Assembly: GCF_017833415.1 (NCBI RefSeq) | Contig: NZ_JAFICC010000008.1 | Span: forward strand, 186,001 to 250,000 | Length of the DNA: 64,000 bases | Reading direction: 5' to 3' | DNA from: Flavobacterium sp. 1355 | GTDB taxonomy: Bacteria > Bacteroidota > Bacteroidia > Flavobacteriales > Flavobacteriaceae | Shown: positions 7,669-17,077 of the stretch, one piece after another | How positions within the stretch are numbered: position 1 is the first letter of the stretch | How the letters are laid out: each line of letters starts with the position of its first letter | Program-made: the position numbers and the translations under genes | The notes under the pieces: generated by a model | Told to the model about the DNA's origin: nothing | The model's input: the letters and a program-made list of their open reading frames with translations, nothing else | Database searches by the model: none

Positions 7669-8148
7669 ATGAAAACAAATATTTTAGGATTACCTGTAAA
7701 AGAATCAGAATTGTTAGTAAAAGAATTAAATGTATTATTATCCAATTTTCAGGTATATTATCAAAACTTAAGAGGAATTCACTGGAATATTCGCGGAAAA
7801 CGCTTCTTTGATCTGCACGTAAAATTTGAAGAATTATACACCGATTCACAACTAAAAATTGACATGATAGCCGAAAGGGTTTTAACAATTGGAGGAACTC
7901 CTTTGCATACATTTGAAGATTATATAAAAAATAATAAATTGACGGTAGGAAAAAATATTTCAAACGACGAAAAAGCGGTTCAGTTAATTGTTCATTCATT
8001 ATCTGACTTGCTAAAAATCGAAAGAGAAATTTTAAATAAATCCGGCGAAATTAATGATGAAGGAACAAATTCTATGATGAGTGACTTTATTGCAGAGCAG
8101 GAAAAAACAATCTGGATGATGAACGCGTGGTTAGAAGAAACCTTGTAA
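7669..8148 (+). CDS. dps: Dps family DNA-binding ferritin-like protein
   Basis: 159 residues, Dps-type four-helix ferritin-like protein. The ferroxidase ligands at the dimer interface are seen in HWNIRGKRFFDLHVKFEELYTD (His and Glu/Asp), plus the second helix IDMIAERVLTIGG. Known: a dodecamer that oxidises Fe(II) with H2O2 and shields DNA. Divergent from oxyR, strongly suggesting peroxide induction. A terminator follows. Confidence 0.94.
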   Translation: MKTNILGLPVKESELLVKELNVLLSNFQVYYQNLRGIHWNIRGKRFFDLHVKFEELYTDSQLKIDMIAERVLTIGGTPLHTFEDYIKNNKLTVGKNISNDEKAVQLIVHSLSDLLKIEREILNKSGEINDEGTNSMMSDFIAEQEKTIWMMNAWLEETL

Positions 8149-8169
8149 TTAATTGTTGGTGAATTGTTT

Positions 8170-8208
8170 AAAAGCAGAATTGTACACTGGTATTATTCTG
8201 CTTTTTTT
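8170..8208 (+). terminator. dps terminator
   Basis: 11-bp stem AAAAGCAGAAT (8170-8180) / ATTCTGCTTTT (8195-8205) followed by a T-run. Confidence 0.85.
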
Positions 8209-8245
8209 ATTATGTTAAATTTCTATAAAATTTTCCCCCAGTTTC

Positions 8246-8275
8246 TTTGATTTTATTTCTTTAACACTATTTTTG
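8246..8275 (+). promoter_or_regulatory. Strong Bacteroidota promoter placing the start at the next ATG
   Basis: TTTG (8246-8249), 18 bp, TATTTTTG (8268-8275): a near-ideal -33/-7 pair. Transcription should begin around 8281-8283, at the ATG of the next gene, so the mRNA is probably leaderless or the true start differs. Confidence 0.6.
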
Positions 8276-8280
8276 CCTCA

Positions 8281-8562
8281 ATGAAAGTATTAGCCCGCAT
8301 ATTATTATTCATATTTATTGTTTTTTTATCGACCCCGACAATCGTTCAGGCGATAAAGAAATGTAACAGTGCGACTATGTCTATCAGCCTTTCTGAAGAA
8401 GAAGTACATAAAGAACTTAAATCTATTGTACATCCGGTAATTTTAGAACACGAAGTTTTAATGCCGGTTTATATTCAGAAAAAAACAATCATATCAGAAA
8501 ATATTGTAAAACTTGACAATATTTCTCCGAGCATATTTGCTCCACCACCCAATTTAGTATAA
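8281..8562 (+). CDS. Small exported protein of unknown function
   Basis: 93 residues with a signal peptide (MKVLARILLFIFIVFLSTP...VQA, about 1-24) and a short mature part with two cysteine-free halves except CN at 28; proline-rich end (SIFAPPPNLV). I do not recognise a family. It lies 79 bp before the SulP gene on the same strand. A hairpin CTGCATTT/AAATGCAG (8587-8606) without a T-run lies in between. The ATG coincides with the predicted transcription start. Confidence 0.6.
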   Translation: MKVLARILLFIFIVFLSTPTIVQAIKKCNSATMSISLSEEEVHKELKSIVHPVILEHEVLMPVYIQKKTIISENIVKLDNISPSIFAPPPNLV

Positions 8563-8641
8563 TACTTCCGATTATTTTTAAACCGACTGCATTTTATCAA
8601 ATGCAGGAGATCTTTAATGTTTCAATTTTTAGTATTGTATT

Positions 8642-10291
8642 ATGACAAAAAAAATTAATCTTTTTGCCAACCTTAAATCTGACTTTGCCTCAGGTTTAGT
8701 GGTTTTTTTGGTGGCTCTTCCATTGTGTTTAGGTATTGCAATGGCTTCTGGGGCGCCGTTATTTTCTGGAATTATTGCAGGAGTTATTGGAGGTATCGTA
8801 GTTGGGTACTTAAGCCAGTCACATATTAGTGTATCTGGTCCTGCAGCTGGTTTGACAGCAATTGTATTAACTGCTATTACCGATTTTGGAGCTTTTGATG
8901 TGTTTTTACTGTCTGTTTTTATTGCTGGATTAATTCAGCTGGCATTAGGGTTCTTAAAAGCCGGAAGTATATCAAATTATTTTCCAACCAATGTAATCGA
9001 AGGAATGCTTGCAGGTATCGGGATCATCATTATTTTAAAACAATTGCCACACGCTTTTGGTTATGATGCTGATTTTGAAGGAGACCAGGCTTTTATTCAA
9101 AATGACGGAAGCAATTCGTTTTCGTTTTTATTTGATGTTATTAATCATATCAATTTAGGAGCAGTAGTAATTTCTATTGTTTCTTTAGTGATATTAATTT
9201 CATGGGATAAAGTTTCTTTTCTTAAAAAATTAAAATTAGTTCCGGGAGCACTTATTGCAGTTATTCTGGGTGTAGTTCTAAACGAAATATTTATTTCGAC
9301 AGGAAGTTCATTAGCTATTGGCAAAGAGCATTTGGTTTCTTTACCGGTTCCAAAATCTTTTGACGAATTCAAATCAATTATTATTACACCGGATTTTACC
9401 GCTGTAACAAATCCAAAGGTATGGGTTGTGGCTGTTACAATTGCTATTGTAGCTTCTATTGAGACCTTGTTATGCATTGAAGCTTCTGACAGAATGGATG
9501 CTCAAAAGCGCTATACAGATACTAATGTTGAATTAAGAGCACAAGGGGTTGGAAACATGTTAAGTTCATTATTAGGCGGTTTGCCAATGACTTCTGTAGT
9601 AGTAAGATCATCTGCAAATAATAATGCAGGTGCAAAATCTAAAATGTCAGCTATTATCCATGGAGTACTTTTATTAATCAGCGTTTTGAGTATTCCGGCA
9701 ATTTTAAATAAAATTCCGTTGGCAACTTTGGCAACAGTTTTAATTTTGGTAGGATACAAATTAGCAAAACCGGCAACTTTCATGCATTTTTGGCACAAAG
9801 GAAAATATCAATTCGTTCCTTTTATCGCCACTTTAGTATTTGTGGTTGCAACAGATTTATTAAAAGGAGTTGCATTAGGAATTATTATCAGTATCATTTT
9901 TGTATTGAGAGGTAATTTAAAGAGAGCTTATATTTTCAAAAAAGAAGAATACGAAGATGGAGATGTTATACATATCGATTTAGCTCAGGAAGTTTCATTT
10001 TTGAATAAAGCGGCCATCAAACAAACTTTGAAGGATATTCCTGAAAACTCTAAAGTAATTATCAATGCACATGATACAGAGTATATTGCGCATGATGTTT
10101 TAGATTTGATTCGTGAGTTTAAAGAAACTCGTGCTATTGATGAAAATATTAAAGTAAAACTAAAAGGCTTTAAAAAAGCATACGAGTTAGAGAATACTCC
10201 TGACAAAGATAATCACGTTTCTATCGAACATTATTATGATGTTGCGAAGAGAGCATTGGTTAAAAAAGAAACAACAAAAGATAAATTTTAA
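8642..10291 (+). CDS. SulP-family inorganic anion transporter (bicarbonate or sulfate)
   Basis: 549 residues: 11-12 membrane segments from about 15 to 430 with the SulP signature (FASGLVVFLVALPLCLGIAMASGAPLFSG, SGPAAGLTAIV) and a cytoplasmic C-terminal region (about 440-549) in the place of the STAS domain. Known SulP members carry sulfate, bicarbonate or other anions. The carbonic anhydrase gene 120 bp downstream on the same strand suggests bicarbonate uptake (BicA-like), an inference from context. Confidence 0.92.
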   Translation: MTKKINLFANLKSDFASGLVVFLVALPLCLGIAMASGAPLFSGIIAGVIGGIVVGYLSQSHISVSGPAAGLTAIVLTAITDFGAFDVFLLSVFIAGLIQLALGFLKAGSISNYFPTNVIEGMLAGIGIIIILKQLPHAFGYDADFEGDQAFIQNDGSNSFSFLFDVINHINLGAVVISIVSLVILISWDKVSFLKKLKLVPGALIAVILGVVLNEIFISTGSSLAIGKEHLVSLPVPKSFDEFKSIIITPDFTAVTNPKVWVVAVTIAIVASIETLLCIEASDRMDAQKRYTDTNVELRAQGVGNMLSSLLGGLPMTSVVVRSSANNNAGAKSKMSAIIHGVLLLISVLSIPAILNKIPLATLATVLILVGYKLAKPATFMHFWHKGKYQFVPFIATLVFVVATDLLKGVALGIIISIIFVLRGNLKRAYIFKKEEYEDGDVIHIDLAQEVSFLNKAAIKQTLKDIPENSKVIINAHDTEYIAHDVLDLIREFKETRAIDENIKVKLKGFKKAYELENTPDKDNHVSIEHYYDVAKRALVKKETTKDKF

Positions 10292-10410
10292 ACAAATTAT
10301 ACAAATAAAGGTATTGATCCGGTTTGAGAGATATCAAAATTTAAATAACTTTACATTAAAGTCTTTTGATATGCTCGGGCATTGACAATATAAAAAAATC
10401 AAAAAAAAAA

Positions 10411-11049
10411 ATGAAAGAGTTTTATAAGCAAATACTGGAGAACAATAAAAAATGGGTTGAAGATTCGTTAGCAAAAGACCCAAATTATTTTGCTGATTTA
10501 GCAAAAGGACAATCTCCACCATTATTATGGATTGGATGTTCTGACAGCCGTGTTCCTGCAAACGAAATTATCGGTGCAAAACCGGGAGAAGTTTTTGTAC
10601 ACAGGAATATTGCCAACATGGTGGTTCATTCTGATATGAATATGCTAAGTGTTCTGGATTATGCAGTAAATGTTTTGAAAGTAAAACATGTTATTGTTTG
10701 CGGACACTACGGTTGTGGTGGTGTAAAAGCTGCAATGGGTAATATGTCTGTTGGAATCATCGACAACTGGATTCGTCACATTAAAGATGAGTATCGTTTG
10801 CATGACAAATATCTAAATTCAATCGAGGATGAAACAGAACGTTTTAATGCTTTTGTTGAAATCAATGCAAAAGAACAAGTTTATAACTTAGCAAAAACTT
10901 CTATCGTACAGGCTGCCTGGAAAAATGGTCAGGACTTAATGCTTCATGGATGGGTTTACGGTTTAAATTCTGGTTTTGTAACCGATTTAAATGTAACCAT
11001 TGCTTCTAATGATGAGCTTGATGATGTTTACCAGCTGAGCAATCTATAA
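10411..11049 (+). CDS. can: Beta-class carbonic anhydrase
   Basis: 212 residues from the ATG at 10411, chosen over an upstream in-frame ATG because it follows a long A-rich stretch and matches the family N terminus (MKEFYKQILENNKKW). Zinc ligands Cys43, His99 and Cys102 (motifs CSDSR and HYGCGG) with the Asp45-Arg47 dyad. It interconverts CO2 and bicarbonate in the cytosol. Placed directly after a SulP anion transporter, it probably works with it in inorganic carbon supply. Confidence 0.95.
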   Translation: MKEFYKQILENNKKWVEDSLAKDPNYFADLAKGQSPPLLWIGCSDSRVPANEIIGAKPGEVFVHRNIANMVVHSDMNMLSVLDYAVNVLKVKHVIVCGHYGCGGVKAAMGNMSVGIIDNWIRHIKDEYRLHDKYLNSIEDETERFNAFVEINAKEQVYNLAKTSIVQAAWKNGQDLMLHGWVYGLNSGFVTDLNVTIASNDELDDVYQLSNL

Positions 11050-11055
11050 AAATAA

Positions 11056-11083
11056 AAAATCGCCTTTTTAAGGCGATTTTTTT
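11056..11083. terminator. Bidirectional terminator after carbonic anhydrase
   Basis: Stem AAAATCGCCT / AGGCGATTTT with a short T loop (about 11057-11080), A-run before and T-run after; convergent genes on both sides. Confidence 0.85.
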
Positions 11084-12285
11084 TATTCGTTTTCATCCAG
11101 GTTTTCATTAAAAGCCGAAGGCAGGAGAGTTGGGATAAACTTGATCAAAATCGGGAGTAATAAACTTCCGCCTGGTAATAAAAATATAGTTAGTGACGGA
11201 ATCGTTTTGCAAATATCCAAAAGCTGTTTTTTTACTTTCTTCTTTTCCTTTGCATCAAGATCTCTCGTGGTAGAATAGGCGAGAAGAACCACCAATTCCT
11301 TACTTTGCATAATTTCCTTTACCAATCTGTTTTTATTTCTGATAATCAGTTTAACGACGGTATGCGTCATCTGATCATAAAAATGCTTCACAGGATTTGA
11401 ATAATTGAAATATGGAATTTTCTTTTTATGAGTCGTTATAAACGCATGTGTAGTATCAATACTTTGCGTTACGAAATAATCTGATACTCCCATCATAGAA
11501 CCCAATGAATATAAGAAATAAGCCTCTTCATTCTCTACAACACCATCACTCCATAATGCCATTCCGGCCATATCGATTAAATAATACTGCTCCAGCTTAT
11601 CGTTAAAATAATCAAGCTGTAAGGTTTCCAGAGTATCTACAGTAACTTTTGAGAATTTAGAATACCTGATGGAAGCTTCAAAAAGTTTGATTAGTAAATC
11701 ATCATGCTGTGATTTTACCGTTTTGGTTTTTAAAGCCAGACCTACAATACCAAGAACCGTTTCTTCAATTCGTTTTAGATATTTTTCAGGAATTGCACCT
11801 TTTTCCAGATATTGTCTAAAAGCTAATACGTCAATAAACAACAAAGCATTGGTAACCAGATGTGAAAAGTTTTTACTGATAATGCTGTCATTAGTCTGAA
11901 CTCTCTGGTCGATGATGTTTTCCAGTTCAAAAGAAGGAGTGTCTTTTGGAAGTAAAATTTTTAGTAAGCTAAAACCTTCCGGATTCATTGCTTTGTAAAA
12001 TTTAAGAACCTCAGTAATAAAATTATTTGGTTCGGAGCTTCTTTTTTCCAAACAAAAAACGCCGTATAAAGTATTTAATAAAGCGACCTTAGAAATTTCG
12101 GTTTTAAACCAGCCTTTTATTGGAATTGGAACCTGAGCATCAATAGCAATGATATGCCCATAGATAAATCCTGTTTCTCTTACCTTATAGTAAAAAGAAT
12201 CTTTGTTTTCAAAAGGGATTGCTTCTGAAAACTTTTGTTCACTAAAAAATTTATCTATCCAGCCAGATGCCGATGCGTTAATCAT
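11083..12285 (-). CDS. LETM1-related biofilm-associated protein
   Basis: 400 residues. The C-terminal segment (IPSLTIFLLPGGSLLLPILIKFIPTLLPSAF, about 360-390) closely matches the core of the LETM1 ribosome-binding-like domain (a hydrophobic stretch ending L-P-S-x-F). The middle contains a TerB-like helical region (YYLIDMAGMALWSDGVVENEEAYFLYSLGSMMGV). Known: Flavobacteria have this family, annotated as LETM1-related biofilm-associated; molecular role unclear. Likely membrane-associated through its C terminus. Single gene; its stop overlaps the terminator shared with carbonic anhydrase. Confidence 0.8.
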   Translation of the reverse strand: MINASASGWIDKFFSEQKFSEAIPFENKDSFYYKVRETGFIYGHIIAIDAQVPIPIKGWFKTEISKVALLNTLYGVFCLEKRSSEPNNFITEVLKFYKAMNPEGFSLLKILLPKDTPSFELENIIDQRVQTNDSIISKNFSHLVTNALLFIDVLAFRQYLEKGAIPEKYLKRIEETVLGIVGLALKTKTVKSQHDDLLIKLFEASIRYSKFSKVTVDTLETLQLDYFNDKLEQYYLIDMAGMALWSDGVVENEEAYFLYSLGSMMGVSDYFVTQSIDTTHAFITTHKKKIPYFNYSNPVKHFYDQMTHTVVKLIIRNKNRLVKEIMQSKELVVLLAYSTTRDLDAKEKKKVKKQLLDICKTIPSLTIFLLPGGSLLLPILIKFIPTLLPSAFNENLDENE

Positions 12286-12348
12286 TAACTTTAGTTTGAG
12301 GATACAAAGCTATATCTTTTTCTTGTTGTTAGATTAATTTTTAAATGA

Positions 12349-12384
12349 AATAACCACTAGATTTTGTGAAAAATAGTGGTTATT
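12349..12384 (-). terminator. Hairpin after sodC
   Basis: 11-bp stem AATAACCACTA (12349-12359) / TAGTGGTTATT (12374-12384) between sodC and the next minus-strand gene. The T-run on the minus transcript is poor, so termination is plausible but not certain. Confidence 0.5.
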
Positions 12385-12390
12385 GGTTTT

Positions 12391-12918
12391 TTACTTGATG
12401 ATACCTGCACAAGCAACCCTTCCGCCTGCATTTCCGGTAGGCTGAGTGGTAAAATCATCCGTTCCCTGATGTACGATTAAACCTTTGCCAAGAATATTTT
12501 TTGTTTCATCTTCACAGCCAATGCACCATTCATCGGTAGTTAAAGTGATTGTTCCGTAACCTTTGTCATCAGCAGTAAAGTTTCCTATATCACCTTTGTG
12601 ATATTCTCCAACTCCCCATTTACCATGTTTTTTAAAGGTAGGGTTCCAGTGTCCGCCTGCAGAACTTCCGTCGGCAGCACTACAATCAGATTTTTCGTGA
12701 ATGTGAATTGCGTGAACTCCGGGTTGTAAACCGGCTACTTTTGCAACAAAAGTTACCTTGCCGTTTTTCTCCGTAAAAGTGGCAGTTCCTGTTACGGTAC
12801 TGTTGCTTTTTGGCTCTAGTGCAACGGTCAGAGTTTTAGCGTCGTTTGATTTTGTACTTGACTTACAGCCAATAATTAAGGCTGTAATTATAGCGAAAGA
12901 AGCGATGATTTTTTTCAT
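12391..12918 (-). CDS. sodC: Cu/Zn superoxide dismutase, lipoprotein
   Basis: 175 residues. A lipoprotein signal peptide ends in the lipobox IIGC (Cys18), so the enzyme is anchored in the cell envelope. Copper/zinc ligands are visible in HAIHIHEKSDCSA and GGHWNP, with the bridging and zinc region KHGKWGVGEYHKGDIGNF, and the C-terminal GNAGGRVACAGII including the disulfide Cys and active-site Arg. It converts superoxide to H2O2 and O2 outside the cytoplasm. Monocistronic. Confidence 0.94.
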   Translation of the reverse strand: MKKIIASFAIITALIIGCKSSTKSNDAKTLTVALEPKSNSTVTGTATFTEKNGKVTFVAKVAGLQPGVHAIHIHEKSDCSAADGSSAGGHWNPTFKKHGKWGVGEYHKGDIGNFTADDKGYGTITLTTDEWCIGCEDETKNILGKGLIVHQGTDDFTTQPTGNAGGRVACAGIIK

Positions 12919-13123
12919 TTTACGGGCTATTAAATAAGTTTATAAGTAAATTTAGCATAAAATGTCTGAAATGTTTGTATTCAAAAGTTAAAAAAAACTC
13001 AAAATTAATTATGAAAAAAACGGGCATTGATGATCAAGGAATGCAGAAAATATTACGTAAATTCGTATAGATTTTCAAATAACTTCCCATAATCGAAAAG
13101 TTTTAACCTTTAATCTTTACTTT

Positions 13124-13642
13124 ATGAAAATGAAATTATCGATTTTAGCTGTGCTGTTTTCTTTTTTTAGTATTCAGGGTTATGCTCAGGAAAAAACAAA
13201 AAAGGAATTAAAAGCAGAAAGAGAACTTCAGAAACAAAAAGAAACAGAAGTACTGATAGATTCAAAAAGCTTTGTTTTTGATGCCGAAAAACTAATGCCT
13301 CAAACAGGCAGGATGATTATTTTGGATTATAATACTTATTTTTTAAAATTCAATCAGGATAATGTCACTTGTGACTTACCCTTTTTCGGGCGTGGCTTTA
13401 ATGTTGGTTACGGATCTGACGGCGGAATAAAGTTTGAAGGCAAACCTGAAAATTTAAAGATCGAAAAAACTAAAAAATATTATTCGGTAAAAATGACCGT
13501 AAAAGGCAAAGATGATGTGTATGATGTTTTTTTTAAAATATTTTTTAATAAGCAAACAACACTTTCCATCAATAGTAATAACAGATCTTTTATTTCTTAT
13601 GACGGAAATGTAAGAGCTTTTAAGACAGATGAAAAGAAATAA
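13124..13642 (+). CDS. Exported DUF4251 protein
   Basis: 172 residues: signal peptide 1-21 (ending GYAQ), a basic linker (KTKKELKAERELQKQKE), then a beta-rich domain with features I recognise as DUF4251 (FVFDAEKLMPQTGR, LPFFGRGFNVGYGSDGGIKFEG). Function of the family is unknown. Convergent with the chitinase; a shared terminator lies between. Confidence 0.8.
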   Translation: MKMKLSILAVLFSFFSIQGYAQEKTKKELKAERELQKQKETEVLIDSKSFVFDAEKLMPQTGRMIILDYNTYFLKFNQDNVTCDLPFFGRGFNVGYGSDGGIKFEGKPENLKIEKTKKYYSVKMTVKGKDDVYDVFFKIFFNKQTTLSINSNNRSFISYDGNVRAFKTDEKK

Positions 13643-13740
13643 TTAATTACAGAAAACTTCATTTGGCAATTAAGTTTTTTTATTTCAGAATAACAGAATA
13701 ATGATTATTGAAATTATAATCTAAATTTTTGGATTTAAAT

Positions 13741-13786
13741 AAAAAACGGCAGCTATTAAAATTTAATAACTGCCATTTTTTTATTT
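13741..13786. terminator. Bidirectional terminator between DUF4251 gene and chitinase
   Basis: Imperfect stem GGCAG-C-TATTAAA / TTTAATA-A-CTGCC with one internal mismatch, A-run before and T-run after. Confidence 0.8.
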
Positions 13787-13794
13787 TTCAATTA

Positions 13795-14889
13795 CTATTT
13801 TGCTGTCTTAACTTCGTAAATAGCATTAACCATTCCGTCTTTTGGACTATCCAAAGTAAGTTCCCAAAACATGATGCCTCCTAATTTTTTAGACTTTACA
13901 TATTCAGCTTTAGCTTTTATAGATTTAAGGTCATCAGATGTGGCAAAGGTTTTTGTAGTTGCGTTATACCAGTAAGGCGCTTTTGCTTTTTCATCCCAAA
14001 AATATTTCCAACCGTTTGCTTCTGTATAAGTTGAAGCAAAATTTTTAAAATTAACGCCTTCAATGTGCTCTCCGGCCTGATAAAGACCATTGTTTACATT
14101 CTCTACATTTTTCCATGTTCTGGAATAAAATGCTCCTCCAATTACTAATTTTTCAGCAGGAACTCCCTGATTTAATAAATAAGTAACTGCTTTGTCTGTT
14201 GATTCTTCATTTGGATTTGTGCTGTATAAAGGTGTATGGTGTCCGGTAACTTTTGAATATCCATTAACCAAATCATAGCTCATAATGTTGATACGATTAA
14301 CTAACGGAGTTACAGCTTTCCAGTCAATAGATTCGTCCAAATATTTTTGAAAACCTCCGGCAGCAAAACTCAATTCGTATTTTTTGCCCAATGTTGAGCG
14401 CAATATTTTAATTAACTCTGTAAAATTTGGTTTATCAGAAGGTTGAAACAAATGTCCGGGAAGCCCTTCTATTGCCGGATATTCCCAATCCAGATCTAAG
14501 CCATCTACCTTAAAATAATTACTTACTTCTTTTACAGATTTTGCAAATATCAACCGTCCTTCAGCCGTAGAAAATGCACTAGAACAAGGTTCACAGCCAC
14601 CCCAGCCACCAAGAGATAAAATAATTTTCAATTGTGGATTTTTAGCTTTTAATGCAACCAGGTGTTTTATCGTGATAGAATCTTTTGCCGAATCAACACT
14701 TAGTTTTCCGTCTTTTAAATGACAGAAACTAAAAATGATTTGGTTCAGTTTGCTTACTTCGTATTCATCAATTAGTTTAGAATCGCCTGTGTAGTAAGCA
14801 ATAATATCCATTTTTTTATTTTTTTGCGCAAATGTATTGGTGATGCCTATGCACATAAAAAATAAACCAATTAGAGTAGTTTGTTTCAT
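13795..14889 (-). CDS. Glycoside hydrolase family 18 chitinase
   Basis: 364 residues with a signal peptide (about 1-21). GH18 (beta/alpha)8 barrel: SLGGWG motif near 92 and the catalytic DGLDLDWE motif, with Asp129, Asp132, Asp134 and the acid/base Glu136. Other family marks are MSYDLVNG and the terminal GGIMFWELTLD. It hydrolyses beta-1,4 bonds of chitin or chitooligosaccharides. There is no carbohydrate-binding module and no type IX sorting tail, so it is probably periplasmic or acts on oligosaccharides. Confidence 0.93.
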   Translation of the reverse strand: MKQTTLIGLFFMCIGITNTFAQKNKKMDIIAYYTGDSKLIDEYEVSKLNQIIFSFCHLKDGKLSVDSAKDSITIKHLVALKAKNPQLKIILSLGGWGGCEPCSSAFSTAEGRLIFAKSVKEVSNYFKVDGLDLDWEYPAIEGLPGHLFQPSDKPNFTELIKILRSTLGKKYELSFAAGGFQKYLDESIDWKAVTPLVNRINIMSYDLVNGYSKVTGHHTPLYSTNPNEESTDKAVTYLLNQGVPAEKLVIGGAFYSRTWKNVENVNNGLYQAGEHIEGVNFKNFASTYTEANGWKYFWDEKAKAPYWYNATTKTFATSDDLKSIKAKAEYVKSKKLGGIMFWELTLDSPKDGMVNAIYEVKTAK

Positions 14890-15051
14890 TTTATGTTTTT
14901 TTAGTTTTTAGAAGGTTAAATATATGCAATACATTTAATATTTGACTATGGCGCAACACATGTAGAGCTGATTTTAACGAATATTTTGCAAACCACTGCA
15001 AAAATATTGCGTTTCGTAAGAATATATCTCGCAGTTTAAATACAAAAAAAT

Positions 15052-15083
15052 AAACCCGCACAGTTTCGGACTTGTGCGGGTTT
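15052..15083 (-). terminator. fadE terminator
   Basis: 10-bp stem AAACCCGCAC (15052-15061) / GTGCGGGTTT (15074-15083), 12-nt loop; on the minus strand it ends in a T-rich tract just downstream of fadE. Confidence 0.85.
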
Positions 15084-15115
15084 AAACAAATTAAAAGCTA
15101 AAAACTATTTTTGAA

Positions 15116-16921
15116 TTAGAAGCAGTATGAATTTTCTGCAACTAATTTAGAGGCGATTGTTTCTCTTAATGCCACAACATTTGGCAAGTTGGTATATTTT
15201 GTAAAACGTTTTAATCCCATTAACATCATACGTTGTTCGTCTCCTTCAGAGAAAGAAGCAATTCCTTCTTTTCCTTTTGAGTTTACGATATCTACAGCTT
15301 TGTATAAGTATAATTTTGCCATAGCAATTTGTTCCTGAACTTTTGCTTCACCTTCTTTTTTGGCTAATTTTTCAGTTCTAAGAATAGTACTTTCAGCGAT
15401 GTAGATCTCGATTAAGATATCAGAGGCAGCCATTAACAATTGTTGGTGTGAATCTAAATCAGGTCCGTATTTTTGAACAGCGCTTCCGGCAACCATTAAG
15501 AATACTTTTTTAAGGTTAGCAATGATTCCTTTTTCTTCAGCAAATAATTCAGAAAAATCCGGAGTATCAAAAGATGGAATTCCCATTAATTCTTCCTGAA
15601 CTTTCATAGCTGGTCCAAGTAAGTCAACATGGCCTTTCATTGCTTTTTTGATCAACATACCAACAGAAAGCATTCTGTTAATTTCGTTTGTTCCTTCGTA
15701 GATACGAGCGATACGCGCATCTCTCCAGGCGCTTTCCATTGGAGTATCTTCAGAGAATCCCATTCCTCCAAAAATTTGGATTCCTTCGTCAGCACAATTC
15801 TGAACATCCTCAGAAACAGCTACTTTCAAAATAGAACATTCGATAGCATATTCTTCAACACCTTTCAATTCTGCTTCCTGGTGAGAAGTCCCTTCAGCTT
15901 CACGAGCTGCAATTCTGTCTTCGATATCTTTTGCAGCACGGTAAGAAGCACTTTCTCCTGCGTATGCACTAGTTGCCATTTCGGCCAATTTAGAACGGAT
16001 AGCTCCAAAAGATGAAATAGAAGTATTGAACTGAATTCTTTCGTTAGCATATTTCACCGCTCCTGAAGTTACTCTTCTTTGAGCGTCAAGACAAGCAGCA
16101 GCCAATTTAATACGACCAACATTTAAAGCATTCATTGCAATTTTGAAACCGTTTCCTCTTTCAGACAACATGTTTTCAACCGGAACTTTTGTTTCGTTAA
16201 AGAAAACCTGACGAGTAGAAGAAGCACGGATCCCTAATTTATGCTCTTCTTCATTCATAGAAATTCCGTTAGACGGATCATTTTCTACGATGAAACCTGT
16301 AATGTTTTTATCATCTCCAATACGGGCAAAAACGATGAAAACGCTGCAGAAACCTGCATTCGAAATCCACATTTTTTGTCCAGTAATTTTATAATGCGTT
16401 CCATCTTCAGATAAAACAGCCTTTGTTTTTCCAGAGTTCGCATCAGATCCTGCACCTGGCTCAGTCAAACAATAAGCGCCAAACCATTCTCCCGAAGCCA
16501 ATTTAGGAACGTATTTTTTCTTTTGTTCTTCAGTTCCGTAAAGCGTAATTGGCATAGTTCCAATTCCTGTATGCGCACCAAAAGCAGTTGAGAACGATCC
16601 TGTAGCACCAGAAATGTAATCGCAAACCAACATGGTAGACACGAATCCCATTCCTAATCCGCCATATTCTTCAGGAACTGCAACTCCAAGAAGTCCTAGT
16701 TCACCTGCTTTGCGCATGCTTTCTTCTGTAAAAGCATAATCTTTTTTCTCAAAACGATTTTTGTTAGGCCAAATTTCTTTGTCTACAAATTCTTTTACAG
16801 AGTCACGCATCATTAACTGCTCTTCTGAGAAATCTTCTGGTGTAAAGATATCTTCACACTTTGTTTCTTTAACTAAAAACTGACCACCACGGGTTACGTT
16901 TTTTTCGATTGTATCTGCCAT
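15116..16921 (-). CDS. fadE: Acyl-CoA dehydrogenase (FadE)
   Basis: 601 residues, longer than short-chain acyl-CoA dehydrogenases because of a ~180-residue C-terminal extension. Seen: N-terminal helical domain, FAD/substrate motifs (CLTEPGAGSDANS, MWISNAGF), and the catalytic region ARIYEGTNEINRML around 410-425, with the catalytic Glu in YEGTNE. It performs the first, FAD-dependent step of fatty-acid beta-oxidation. Size and order match the Bacillus fadN-fadA-fadE operon (FadE about 594 residues). Downstream of fadA with a palindromic repeat in the 156-bp gap. Confidence 0.93.
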   Translation of the reverse strand: MADTIEKNVTRGGQFLVKETKCEDIFTPEDFSEEQLMMRDSVKEFVDKEIWPNKNRFEKKDYAFTEESMRKAGELGLLGVAVPEEYGGLGMGFVSTMLVCDYISGATGSFSTAFGAHTGIGTMPITLYGTEEQKKKYVPKLASGEWFGAYCLTEPGAGSDANSGKTKAVLSEDGTHYKITGQKMWISNAGFCSVFIVFARIGDDKNITGFIVENDPSNGISMNEEEHKLGIRASSTRQVFFNETKVPVENMLSERGNGFKIAMNALNVGRIKLAAACLDAQRRVTSGAVKYANERIQFNTSISSFGAIRSKLAEMATSAYAGESASYRAAKDIEDRIAAREAEGTSHQEAELKGVEEYAIECSILKVAVSEDVQNCADEGIQIFGGMGFSEDTPMESAWRDARIARIYEGTNEINRMLSVGMLIKKAMKGHVDLLGPAMKVQEELMGIPSFDTPDFSELFAEEKGIIANLKKVFLMVAGSAVQKYGPDLDSHQQLLMAASDILIEIYIAESTILRTEKLAKKEGEAKVQEQIAMAKLYLYKAVDIVNSKGKEGIASFSEGDEQRMMLMGLKRFTKYTNLPNVVALRETIASKLVAENSYCF

Positions 16922-16971
16922 TGCTTTTGTTTTTTGTATGTTTTTATATTTTTATAATCGAATCTCCAATC

Positions 16972-17060
16972 TTGTCATTTCGACGAAGGAGAAATCACAT
17001 CCAGTATTTCAACACAGTGCGTTCTTAGCGCGTGTGATTTCTCCTTCGTCGAAATGACAA
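16972..17060. repeat. Long palindromic intergenic repeat, family A copy 1
   Basis: Perfect 28-bp arms (16972-16999 and 17033-17060; TTGTCATTTCGACGAAGGAG and onward) around a 33-nt loop, in the fadA-fadE gap. Related copies lie at 28593-28694 and 43489-43585. On the transcript it would form a very stable hairpin and could modulate fadE expression. Confidence 0.9.
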
Positions 17061-17077
17061 AAAGAGACGTATTTGTC

